Of a DNA stretch of 64,000 nt, positions 1-6,965 are shown piece after piece; within the stretch, counting starts at the first letter, position 1, and each line of letters opens with the position of its first letter. The stretch is from Actinoplanes sp. L3-i22 (GTDB lineage: Bacteria > Actinomycetota > Actinomycetes > Mycobacteriales > Micromonosporaceae). The notes beneath the pieces were generated by a model. That model did no database searches, was not told where the DNA came from, and saw only the letters and a list, made by a program, of their open reading frames with translations. The DNA is taken from positions 7,944,501 to 8,008,500 of the forward strand of contig NZ_AP024745.1 of NCBI RefSeq assembly GCF_019704555.1. Reading direction: 5' to 3'. Made by a program: the position numbers and the translations under genes.

Positions 1-667
1 TCGGCGAGGTCCGGATGTCGAGGATCTTGGCGTCCGCCTGCGGCATCAACGAAAACCTGATTCGGGTACGGCCCCGCGGGTCCCAGTCCAGCAGTTCGCG
101 GTTCACGTGCTTGGTGGCGAAGGACGCCTTCGCGCCCGGCATCCAGCGGAACAGTTCGACCAGGTCGCGGACGTTGTCGCTGATCCGGGCGTCGACGCTG
201 CAGTCCGAGTTCTCGCCGATGTCGTAGACCCAGGCGAGCGGATCGCACTCGTTCGGGGCGGGTTTCGGGCCCTGGCGGCTGGCGTGGCCGGACACGTACG
301 CCGCAATCTTTTCGATGTTGGCGAAGACCGTGATCGGGTTGCTGTAGCCCTTGTGGCGCGGCACGTAGCAGTAGGCGCAGGCCATCGCGCAGCCGTTGGC
401 GGTGGACGGCGCGATGAAGTCGGCGGAGCGCCCGTTCGGCCGCGCGGTCAGTGTCTTCTTGACGCCGAGGACGAGCGCCTCGCGCTTGATCCGCACCCAC
501 CGGTTGACGTTCGTCTCGTCGCCGTGGAGTTCCGGGATCCGCTGGTGACTCGCCACCTCGACCCGTTGGGCCGCGGGGAACCGGGCCAGGATCTCCCTGC
601 CGCGCGGGAGCTGGGCGGCGGCCGGCTCGAAGTAGATGCGGCGAACATCCAGCAGGTCACCAGTCAT
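1..667 (-). CDS. Spore photoproduct lyase-family radical SAM protein (3' end outside window)
   Basis: Read on the minus strand from an ATG at 667; 222 codons are visible and the frame runs off the left edge, so the C-terminus is missing. C93, C97 and C100 form the radical SAM CX3CX2C motif that holds the 4Fe-4S cluster, set in NGCAMACAYCYVPRHKGY, which is typical of the spore photoproduct lyase group. Family members split thymine dimers with a 5'-deoxyadenosyl radical; actinomycete members are often only annotated as SPL-like, so the substrate is inferred. There is no clear Shine-Dalgarno site before the ATG. A TATCCT hexamer ends about 9 nt upstream, so a leaderless mRNA is possible. It is divergent from the lipoprotein at 790. 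Confidence 0.85.
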   Translation of the reverse strand, partial: MTGDLLDVRRIYFEPAAAQLPRGREILARFPAAQRVEVASHQRIPELHGDETNVNRWVRIKREALVLGVKKTLTARPNGRSADFIAPSTANGCAMACAYCYVPRHKGYSNPITVFANIEKIAAYVSGHASRQGPKPAPNECDPLAWVYDIGENSDCSVDARISDNVRDLVELFRWMPGAKASFATKHVNRELLDWDPRGRTRIRFSLMPQADAKILDIRTSP

Positions 668-714
668 GACCGGGGAAGGATACGTCGCCGGCGGCGCCCG
701 GCCGGTCCGGCCGG

Positions 715-770
715 TTGACAGTCACCTGGACGGCGTAGTGCACTATTCGATAGAGCTCCACTCTATCGAA
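715..770. promoter_or_regulatory. Perfect 25-bp palindromic operator with upstream TTGACA
   Basis: TTCGATAGAG (746-755) and CTCTATCGAA (761-770) are perfect inverted 10-bp arms separated by 5 bp. They end 19 bp before the ATG at 790. A TTGACA hexamer lies at 715-720, but no convincing -10 is seen at normal spacing. Size and symmetry suit a TetR- or GntR-type dimer. The regulator is not obvious nearby. Confidence 0.7.
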
Positions 771-789
771 GAGACAGGACCGGCACACC

Positions 790-1617
790 ATGACCGTTCG
801 CCGGCGCCTCGCGGCGTTGCTCGCACTGACCGTTGCGCTGTCCGGCTGCTCGCCGGCCGGCGCCGAATCGCCATCCGCCGGATCGACGGCGACCGCCCCG
901 ACAGCGGATGACTGCGGCGACGCCGCAGCCACCGTCCAGAAGCACCTGAACAGCTCCGACGTCACCACCGTCACGGTGAACGGCCAGTGCACCAACGTCA
1001 CGATCGACACCGGCCTGACCGACGCGGACACCGCCCGCGGGCGGAAGCTCTGCGAGAGCGCCGCCGAGGTCGCCTACGTCGGCGACGTCAACTCGGTCAC
1101 CGTCCGGAGCAAGTCGAAGGCCGAGCTCTCGATCGGCATCCCCGGCGCGGCCTGCCTGTCCGCTGCCGGCGACGGCGCCGGCGCTCCGGCCGGCGATGCA
1201 CCTCAGGCCGGCGATGAACCCGCCAGCACGCCGTCGCCGAGCCATCAGCCGACGCCGGCCGCCACGAAGAAGCGCACCCTGCCGCCCGGCTCGGTGGTGA
1301 CCGTGCAGCCGATCGTGCCGACCATCGAGTACTTCCGGGTCAAGCGGAAACCGGAGTGCCGGTCCGTCAAGGACGGTGTCGTCCACGAGGGCGCGCCGGC
1401 GATCCTCGAGTGGCAGGTCACCGGCACCGGCAAGGTCCAGCTCAGCGTCGACGGGCCGGGCCTCTACGCGGAGTACGGCCCGAGCGGGTCGGACTCGCTG
1501 CCGTTCCCCTGCGATGTCGCTCCGGGCGCCACTCAGTCGCACAGCTTCACGCTGACGGCGATCGGCCTCGGCCGGAACAGGTCCCGGACCCTGGTGGTCA
1601 AGGCCCAGGCCGGATGA
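790..1617 (+). CDS. Secreted lipoprotein, unknown function
   Basis: 275 residues. The N-terminus has three arginines, a hydrophobic run and a lipobox ending LSGC with C20, so it should be lipid-anchored on the outer face of the membrane. Residues 35-115 form a small Cys-containing repeat-like region rich in VTV and NVT strands, which resembles DUF3060-type beta structure only weakly. A Pro/Ser/Ala linker at about 120-165 leads to a C-terminal Ig-like beta domain (about 175-275) with paired cysteines. No catalytic motif is seen. The palindrome at 746-770 suggests tight control by a dimeric repressor. Function unknown. Confidence 0.8.
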   Translation: MTVRRRLAALLALTVALSGCSPAGAESPSAGSTATAPTADDCGDAAATVQKHLNSSDVTTVTVNGQCTNVTIDTGLTDADTARGRKLCESAAEVAYVGDVNSVTVRSKSKAELSIGIPGAACLSAAGDGAGAPAGDAPQAGDEPASTPSPSHQPTPAATKKRTLPPGSVVTVQPIVPTIEYFRVKRKPECRSVKDGVVHEGAPAILEWQVTGTGKVQLSVDGPGLYAEYGPSGSDSLPFPCDVAPGATQSHSFTLTAIGLGRNRSRTLVVKAQAG

Positions 1618-1663
1618 CGCACGACGCGCCCGGCCGGCCGGCCGGGCGCGTCACCGCGATCCG

Positions 1664-4600
1664 CTACGAGCGGTAGACCCCGAACTCGTAGAGCGAGTAG
1701 CCGTAGGCGGTCGCTCGCCCGGTGTTGTTCACCCGGACGTATCGCCCGGATCCGCTGATCGAGAGCGTGTCGAAGCCGCCGTCACCCGCGGTTGTCGAGT
1801 AGACGTTGGTCCAGGTGTTGCCGTCGTTGGACGTCTGGATCTGGTACGAGGTGGCATACGCCGCCTCCCAGGCCAGCGCGACCTTGTCGAACGACTGCAC
1901 CGAGCCCAGGTCGACCTGGAGCCACGACGTGTCCACCCATTCGCTGGCCCATCGGGTGCCGTAGTCGCCGTCGACCGCGTAGGACGGCAGCTGCGGCCCG
2001 TTCGTCCCGGTCGGCTGGTACGTGGACGCGGTCGCCGTCTTGCCCTTGGCCAGGTTGGTCCCGGCGATGACCGGCGGGACCACCTTGAACGAGCGCTGCT
2101 CGATCCCGACGTTGCCCTGGCCGTCGTAGGCGTAGACGTAGACCTTCCAGACCCCCAGGGTCTCCGGCGCGGTCACCGTGAACCGGCCGTCGGCGGTCTG
2201 GGTGTAGTTCAGGTGTCGCAGACCCTTGTTGCCGTTGATGTGCTTGTCGCTGGCCAGCAGGTTGTAGCGGATAGCGTCGCCCTGCGGGTCGGACGTGGTC
2301 GTGCTGACCGTGAACGTCCCGCCGGCCGGCACCGCGGTCGGCGTGCTGACCGTCATGGCGGAGATCTCCGGCGCGGTGTTCGGCACCGGCTGACCGGTGT
2401 ACGCCTCGCGCAGCGCCGCGTAGCCGAGCCGCCGCCAGCCACCGGTCGTGGTGTTCAGCCACACCCCGCCGAAGTCGTTCTCCAGGCCGTAGTGGAACTC
2501 GGTGGCCCCGAGCGCGACCCCGGCATGCCCCTTGATCGCGTTCCAGCTGTACGCGTAGCCGGCCTTCTTCTGCAGGTCGGTGGGTTCGGTCGGCACCCCG
2601 TTGGCGTCGTTGGGCACCTCCCACTCCCCGGCCGGCCCGCCCTCGGTGAGGATGTACGGCTTGGTGTAGCCGCCGGCGATCCAGTCCCGCTTGACGGTGT
2701 CGATCGCGCCGTACGAGTTGACCGCGAGCAGATCGAGCGCCGGCGCGTACTGCTTGTAGTACGTCCAGGCGTACGTGTACGCGTCGGTCGAGGTCACCGG
2801 GTGGTTCGGGTCGGCCCCGTGGATGGTGTCGGCGAGCTCGTTGACGAACTTCGCGTACCCCACCCGCCGCGCCTCGACCTCGGCCGCGGACAGCCCGTAG
2901 TTCTGCATCTCCAGGATGACCTCGTTGCCGACGTCCCAGAGCAGCACGCCCTGCCGCCCCTTGAGCTGGTTCACCCAGTTCAGCACGTCGGCCTTGGCGG
3001 CGGTCTTGTACGCGGTGTCGTTCACGTAGTCCGCGCCGTGGTTGAGCCACAGCCCGACGATCACCTTGATGCCGAAGCGGGCCGCGGTGTCGAGCAGGAG
3101 CGGCGTGTTCGCGTCCGGTCCCCAGATCCGGATCGTGTTGACGCCCATGTTCTTCAGGTCGCGCATGTAGCCGTCCGCGGCGGCCTGCGGCGGGCCGTAC
3201 GTCATGCCCTTGACCAGCCACGGCGTGCCGTTCACGGTCAGCGTCCAGTTGCCCTGGCTACCGGTGACCTTGACGACGCTGGGCCCGGCCGGAACGGCCG
3301 GATCGGTCATCGCCGCCGCGGTCGTCCCGGACGCCTTGGACACCGTCACCGAGTCGACGCTGAGCACGCCGCCGGAGGTGGTGTCCGCGGTCGGGGTGGT
3401 GAGCCCGGCGATCGCGTTCGGCAGGGAGCCGCCGACCGCGAGGTCGAGGCGCAGGTAGAAGCCGTGGTGCACGGCCGCATCCCAGGCGGCGACGCCGACC
3501 TGCGACTCCCGGACCACCCAGGACTGCCGGCCGTCGAGGTAGAACCGGATCTCCTCGTCGGTCTTGGTCCGGTCGATGACCTGCGAGTACTCGTGGTAGC
3601 CGGCTTGGCAGCCGACGCAGGACGCGAGGCCCGAGGACCGTCCGGTGTACTCCGCGCACGGCCCGTCCGGGGCGGTGCCGCAGTGCAGCGTCTGGGCGAG
3701 CTGGTCGCGGCCGTTGACGTCGGTCATGATGTCGGTCTCGCCGACCGACGGCCAGTTGGTGAAGTTTCCGCGGTAGGCGGCGCCGGTCGCCCGGAAGCCG
3801 GGCCAGTAGCCGAGGCCGTTGGCGACGCCCGGCTGCTTGAGCACCGCGCTGAACTTGAGCAGTTCGCCCGGCTGCGGGGCGAAGTCGGTGCGCTGCGTCT
3901 CGATCCGGCCCGAGGTCCACTTGCCGGCGCCGTCGCGGATCGCCTTGATGCTCAGCTTGCCGGCGCCGTCCAGCGCGAGGTTGGCGGTGGCGTTGCTGGC
4001 GGTCTCGACCGAGCCGGTGCCCCAGTTGGCGGCGCCGCCCGGGTACTGCGTGCCGGTGCGGGTCAGCCAGTTCGCGGCGGACGGCGAGGTGTTGGCCGAG
4101 CCGTCGAAGTTCTCCTGCCAGACCGTCGTGTAGGTGGTGGGATCCTGGGTCGGCGGCGGGGTGGTGGTCGTTCCGCCGCTGGTCAGGACCTTGAACTCCC
4201 AGAGGGAGTAGCCGTAGCCGTTCGCTCGCGCGGTGCCGTACATCCGGACATATCGCGCATTTGCCGAAATATTCAGGTTTTCGGTGCCGCCGGCGCCGGT
4301 GGTGGTGCCGTAGGCCTTGGTCCAGGTGGTGCCATCCGGACTTGTCTGAATTTCATAGGCTTTTCCGTACGCGCTCTCCCACTGCAGGACCACGCCGCAG
4401 ATCGCCTTGGTGGCGCCCAGGTCGACGCGGATCCACTGCGGGTCGGCGAACAGGCTGGACCAGCGGGTGCCGTCGTTGCCGTCGACGGCCTTGTCCGCGC
4501 TGACGTCCGCGCCCTCCGACGACGAGGCGGTTGCGGGCTGGCCCTGGGCCGCGTTGGTCGTGCAGTCACCGGTCGGGGGCGTGGTGCCGATCGAGCCGTA

Positions 4601-5092
4601 GACCTTGAACTCGTAGAGCGAGTAGCCGTAGCCGGAGGCGCGGGCGGTGCCGTAGAGCCGGACGTATCGTCCGCTGCCGCTCACGGTCAGCGTCTCGGTG
4701 CCACCGGCACCGGCCGTGGTGCCATAGATCTTGGTCCAGGTGGTCCCATCCGGGCTTGTCTGGATTTCGTACGACTTTCCGAAAGCGCCCTCCCACTGCA
4801 GGACGACCTTCGTGACCGTGGCGGTGGCGCCCAGGTCGACGCGGATCCACTGCGGGTCGGCGAACACGCTGGACCAGCGCGTCCCGTCGTTCCCGTCGAA
4901 GGCGTTGGCCGGGCCGACGTCCGCGCCCTCCTGGGACGAGGCGGTGGCCGGCTTGCCCTGCGAGAGCAGGGTGTCGGCGGCGCTGGCGGCGGTGGTGACG
5001 GCGACGGCGGCGAGGCCGAGCAGCAGCACCACGAAGGCGGCGAGGACGGACGGTCTGCGGCGACGCAGATCCGGCCCGGACATCTGACTCAT
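1664..5092 (-). CDS. Secreted multidomain glycosidase: F5/8C x2, GH16-like, GH2/GH5-like barrel, F5/8C
   Basis: 1142 residues from the ATG at 5092; the frame stays open upstream, but the signal peptide (1-38, cut near ASA-AD) fixes the start region, and a GTG two codons earlier is an alternative. Order: two discoidin/F5-8 type C carbohydrate-binding domains (about 40-178 and 182-305), a GH16-like jelly roll (about 315-586), a TIM-barrel glycosidase region (about 615-897) with acid/base candidate E724 in DVGNEV and nucleophile candidate E817 in LTEGG, a beta linker domain (900-1004) and a third F5/8C domain (1008-1142). The GH16 signature reads GETDIMTD: E452 and D454 are kept, but the usual second glutamate is T457. 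It probably acts on an extracellular polysaccharide; the substrate is not predictable. A LacI-type operator lies 54 bp upstream. Confidence 0.85.
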   Translation of the reverse strand: MSQMSGPDLRRRRPSVLAAFVVLLLGLAAVAVTTAASAADTLLSQGKPATASSQEGADVGPANAFDGNDGTRWSSVFADPQWIRVDLGATATVTKVVLQWEGAFGKSYEIQTSPDGTTWTKIYGTTAGAGGTETLTVSGSGRYVRLYGTARASGYGYSLYEFKVYGSIGTTPPTGDCTTNAAQGQPATASSSEGADVSADKAVDGNDGTRWSSLFADPQWIRVDLGATKAICGVVLQWESAYGKAYEIQTSPDGTTWTKAYGTTTGAGGTENLNISANARYVRMYGTARANGYGYSLWEFKVLTSGGTTTTPPPTQDPTTYTTVWQENFDGSANTSPSAANWLTRTGTQYPGGAANWGTGSVETASNATANLALDGAGKLSIKAIRDGAGKWTSGRIETQRTDFAPQPGELLKFSAVLKQPGVANGLGYWPGFRATGAAYRGNFTNWPSVGETDIMTDVNGRDQLAQTLHCGTAPDGPCAEYTGRSSGLASCVGCQAGYHEYSQVIDRTKTDEEIRFYLDGRQSWVVRESQVGVAAWDAAVHHGFYLRLDLAVGGSLPNAIAGLTTPTADTTSGGVLSVDSVTVSKASGTTAAAMTDPAVPAGPSVVKVTGSQGNWTLTVNGTPWLVKGMTYGPPQAAADGYMRDLKNMGVNTIRIWGPDANTPLLLDTAARFGIKVIVGLWLNHGADYVNDTAYKTAAKADVLNWVNQLKGRQGVLLWDVGNEVILEMQNYGLSAAEVEARRVGYAKFVNELADTIHGADPNHPVTSTDAYTYAWTYYKQYAPALDLLAVNSYGAIDTVKRDWIAGGYTKPYILTEGGPAGEWEVPNDANGVPTEPTDLQKKAGYAYSWNAIKGHAGVALGATEFHYGLENDFGGVWLNTTTGGWRRLGYAALREAYTGQPVPNTAPEISAMTVSTPTAVPAGGTFTVSTTTSDPQGDAIRYNLLASDKHINGNKGLRHLNYTQTADGRFTVTAPETLGVWKVYVYAYDGQGNVGIEQRSFKVVPPVIAGTNLAKGKTATASTYQPTGTNGPQLPSYAVDGDYGTRWASEWVDTSWLQVDLGSVQSFDKVALAWEAAYATSYQIQTSNDGNTWTNVYSTTAGDGGFDTLSISGSGRYVRVNNTGRATAYGYSLYEFGVYRS

Positions 5093-5145
5093 GATCACAC
5101 CCCAACGGGGACTCTTGCGGGACGGGACCTGTTCGGAATCAACAG

Positions 5146-5159
5146 GGAAAGCGCTCTCC
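5146..5159. promoter_or_regulatory. LacI-type operator, copy A
   Basis: GGAAAGCGCTCTCC, a near-palindrome of the class bound by actinobacterial LacI sugar repressors. It lies between the divergent genes at 5092 (minus) and 5246 (plus). The same 14-mer or its complement recurs at 8403-8416 and 8517-8530 next to the LacI gene. Confidence 0.75.
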
Positions 5160-5245
5160 AAGCGAATGCGATTGTTTCGCTCATGTTGCCGGAGGTCAAT
5201 ACTTCCCATTGACATCCCCGGTTCCGGAACTGCAAGCTCCGCAAC

Positions 5246-5866
5246 GTGAAAGCGAATCCCCGCCCCGTTGTCCTGGCCATCGCCGTGGGGTTGCTCACGG
5301 TCACCGGCTGCGGCGCCGCCTCCCCCGCCGGCCCCTCCCCCGCTCCTGGCGCCACCTCGCCCGCCGCCCCCGCCGCCGCCGGGGCCGCCGCCCGATCCGC
5401 CTCCGGGGCCGCCCTCGGCCCCGCATTCGGTGGCACCGACCTCGCCTGGATCGAGATCAACATCGCGATGGACGAGGAGCTGCTGCCACTGCTCGAGCTG
5501 ACCCCCGCGAACAGCTCGTCGGCCGCGATGAAGAAGGTGTCCGCGCAGGTCAAGACGTTCACCACGGAGGAGCTGGGCACGCTGCGGCAACTTCACGACG
5601 AGGCCGGGCTGCCGGCCGAGAACCCGCACAAGGGCATGCCGATGCCCGGCATGGTCACGCCGGCCCTGCTCGCCTCGGCGGGCGCGCAACGCGGGGCGGC
5701 CTTCGACACCGTGCTGGCCAAGAGCCTGCGGGAACACCTGAACCAGAGCCACCAGCTCGCCACGAGCGAACAGTCGGCCGGCGCCGAATCACGCACGAAA
5801 GCCCTGGCCGCGCGCATTTTGGAAACGCGGGCGGCGGCGCTCGAGGCCCTCCAGAAAGATTTCTGA
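5246..5866 (+). CDS. DUF305-like lipoprotein lacking the usual histidines
   Basis: 206 residues from GTG 5246. The signal peptide has a lipobox VTGC (C22), followed by an Ala/Pro-rich stretch to about residue 60. The rest has the length and helical pattern of DUF305 (ferritin-like four-helix proteins), including a GMPGMVTPALL turn typical of the family. Family members normally carry HH pairs in both halves that bind metal. Here the first is replaced by EINIAMDEELLP and the second reads REHLNQSHQL, so metal binding is doubtful. It is divergent from the large glycosidase and shares the intergenic region with LacI operator A, so co-regulation is possible. Confidence 0.65.
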   Translation: MKANPRPVVLAIAVGLLTVTGCGAASPAGPSPAPGATSPAAPAAAGAAARSASGAALGPAFGGTDLAWIEINIAMDEELLPLLELTPANSSSAAMKKVSAQVKTFTTEELGTLRQLHDEAGLPAENPHKGMPMPGMVTPALLASAGAQRGAAFDTVLAKSLREHLNQSHQLATSEQSAGAESRTKALAARILETRAAALEALQKDF

Positions 5867-5921
5867 GATATTTCGCTGAAAAGCGTTATCGAGGGTTCCC
5901 GGCCTCGTCCCCCGCAGAAAA

Positions 5922-5949
5922 CAGCCCCCACCCTCACCAAGGGGGGCTG
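5922..5949. terminator. Hairpin downstream of DUF305-like gene
   Basis: CAGCCCCC (5922-5929) pairs with GGGGGCTG (5942-5949) around a 12-nt loop, 55 bp after the stop at 5866. There is no strong T-run, as is common for terminators in high-GC actinomycetes. Confidence 0.5.
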
Positions 5950-5994
5950 CCCCGTTCCATTGTGACGCCCGGGAGCGATCTTGGTCGGGTGGCC

Positions 5995-6020
5995 TGTGGA
6001 CAGACCCGCAGTGTGGATAA
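5995..6020 (-). promoter_or_regulatory. Two adjacent DnaA-box sequences
   Basis: The reverse strand reads TTATCCACA at 6020-6012 (perfect DnaA box) and CTGTCCACA at 6003-5995 (one change from the actinobacterial TTGTCCACA). They are 8 bp apart, in noncoding DNA just before the repeat arrays. No replication gene is near. Confidence 0.45.
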
Positions 6021-6173
6021 CTCGCGCGGAAACTCTTGAGCGGTCGCGCCGGCGACACGATCGCGTTGCTGGACGACCGGCACGCCAGGGCTGTCGGCGG
6101 CTGGTCACGGCTGTTCGACCGAGCGGCGTCCGCCGCGGGTCTCTGCCGCGGGCGCCACCTCCGGTCCGCAGCC

Positions 6174-6257
6174 GGTTCCGCAGCTGGTTCCGCAGCTGGT
6201 TCCGCAGCTGGTTCCGCAGCTGGTTCCGCAGCTGGTTCCGCAGCTGGTTCCGCAGCT
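6174..6257. repeat. Seven perfect 12-bp tandem repeats
   Basis: GGTTCCGCAGCT is repeated exactly seven times without a break (84 bp), preceded by one degenerate unit at 6162-6173. 12 bp is close to one helical turn. Confidence 0.95.
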
Positions 6258-6364
6258 TGCCAGACGACATCCGCCGCTGGTCACCGCTGCGGCCGCCGCG
6301 TCCGGATTGCGGTTTCTTGCGTTTTTTGCACACCACCCGGGGGTACGGCGGCAGCCCCGTCGAC

Positions 6365-6593
6365 CGGCCCGGCTGGCATTGACGGTCGAGATCCGGGCCG
6401 GAAGCAGCCGTGGCCGCCAGCTGAGCAGGCCCGGCTGGCGCTGGCGGCCGGGATCGAGCCGGGGAACAACCGTAGCGACCAGCCGAACCGGCCCGGCTGG
6501 TGCTGGCGATCAGGACCCGGGCCGAGACGACCGCGGCGACCGGCCGGACGCGCTTGGCCGGTGCTGGTGGTCGAGGCCGGAGCCGGGCTGCGG
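6365..6593. repeat. Imperfect 62-bp tandem repeat, about 3.6 units
   Basis: Units begin at 6365, 6427, 6489 and 6551, each at or near CGGCCCGGCTGGYGCTGG, followed by a GATCCGGGCCG-like and a CAACCGTGGCGACC-like block. The period of 62 is not a multiple of three, which argues against coding. Confidence 0.85.
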
Positions 6594-6835
6594 CTGGGCT
6601 GCGGCTGGGCTGGGCTGGGCTGCGGCTGCGGCTGCGGCTGGGCTGGGCTGGGCTGGGCTGCGGCTGGGCTGGGCTGGGCTCTGCGGGTGCGGGTGCGGGT
6701 GCGGGTGCGGCTGGGCTGGGCTCTGCGGGTGCGGGTGCGGGTGCGGGTGCGGGTGCGGGTGCGGGTGCGGGTGCGGGTGCGGGTGCGGGTGCGGGTGGGC
6801 TCTGCGGGTGTGGGTGCGGGTGCGGGTGCGGCTGG
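6580..6835 (+). repeat. G-rich hexamer/pentamer array with G-quadruplex pattern
   Basis: The plus strand carries GGGCT iterations (about 6600-6680), then GGGTGC x4 (6685-6708), GGGTGC x11 (6727-6792) and a third short block near 6805-6830. GGG runs spaced by 2-3 nt fit the canonical G-quadruplex pattern many times over. Confidence 0.9.
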
Positions 6836-6965
6836 CGTGCGGGGGTGACTGGTGGAGGCACCCCGGCCGGGGGCAGTCTGTGCTGGTCCCCGGCCGGGGG
6901 CGGTCAGGCGGTGACGCTCACGGCGTACCGGGAAAGGGGTTTGGGGTTAGCAGGGGTTTTGGGGG

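Larger units (their letters stand above)
5867..6965. other. 1.1-kb noncoding repeat-rich stretch between convergent genes
   Basis: No credible gene is seen. Long open frames here arise from low-complexity DNA and the longest repeat unit (62 bp) shifts frame at every copy. The stretch holds, in order, a hairpin, two DnaA-like boxes, seven 12-bp iterations, about 3.6 copies of a 62-bp unit and a very G-rich plus strand of GGGCT and GGGTGC iterations. It lies between the 3' ends of 5246-5866 (+) and 6966-8366 (-). Confidence 0.75.

Noticed and set aside
2213..5212. 999-codon plus-strand open frame opposite the glycosidase
   Set aside because: Antisense shadow of the minus-strand gene; Val/Arg/Gly-rich with no domain, and the minus frame has clear F5/8C and glycosidase motifs.
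6174..6257. CRISPR array
   Set aside because: Units are 12 bp with no spacers and no cas genes are near.
5593..6861. 422-codon minus-strand open frame through the repeat patch
   Set aside because: Its residues only reflect the 12-bp and hexamer repeats (RNQL and AP runs), and the 62-bp repeat changes frame in each unit.
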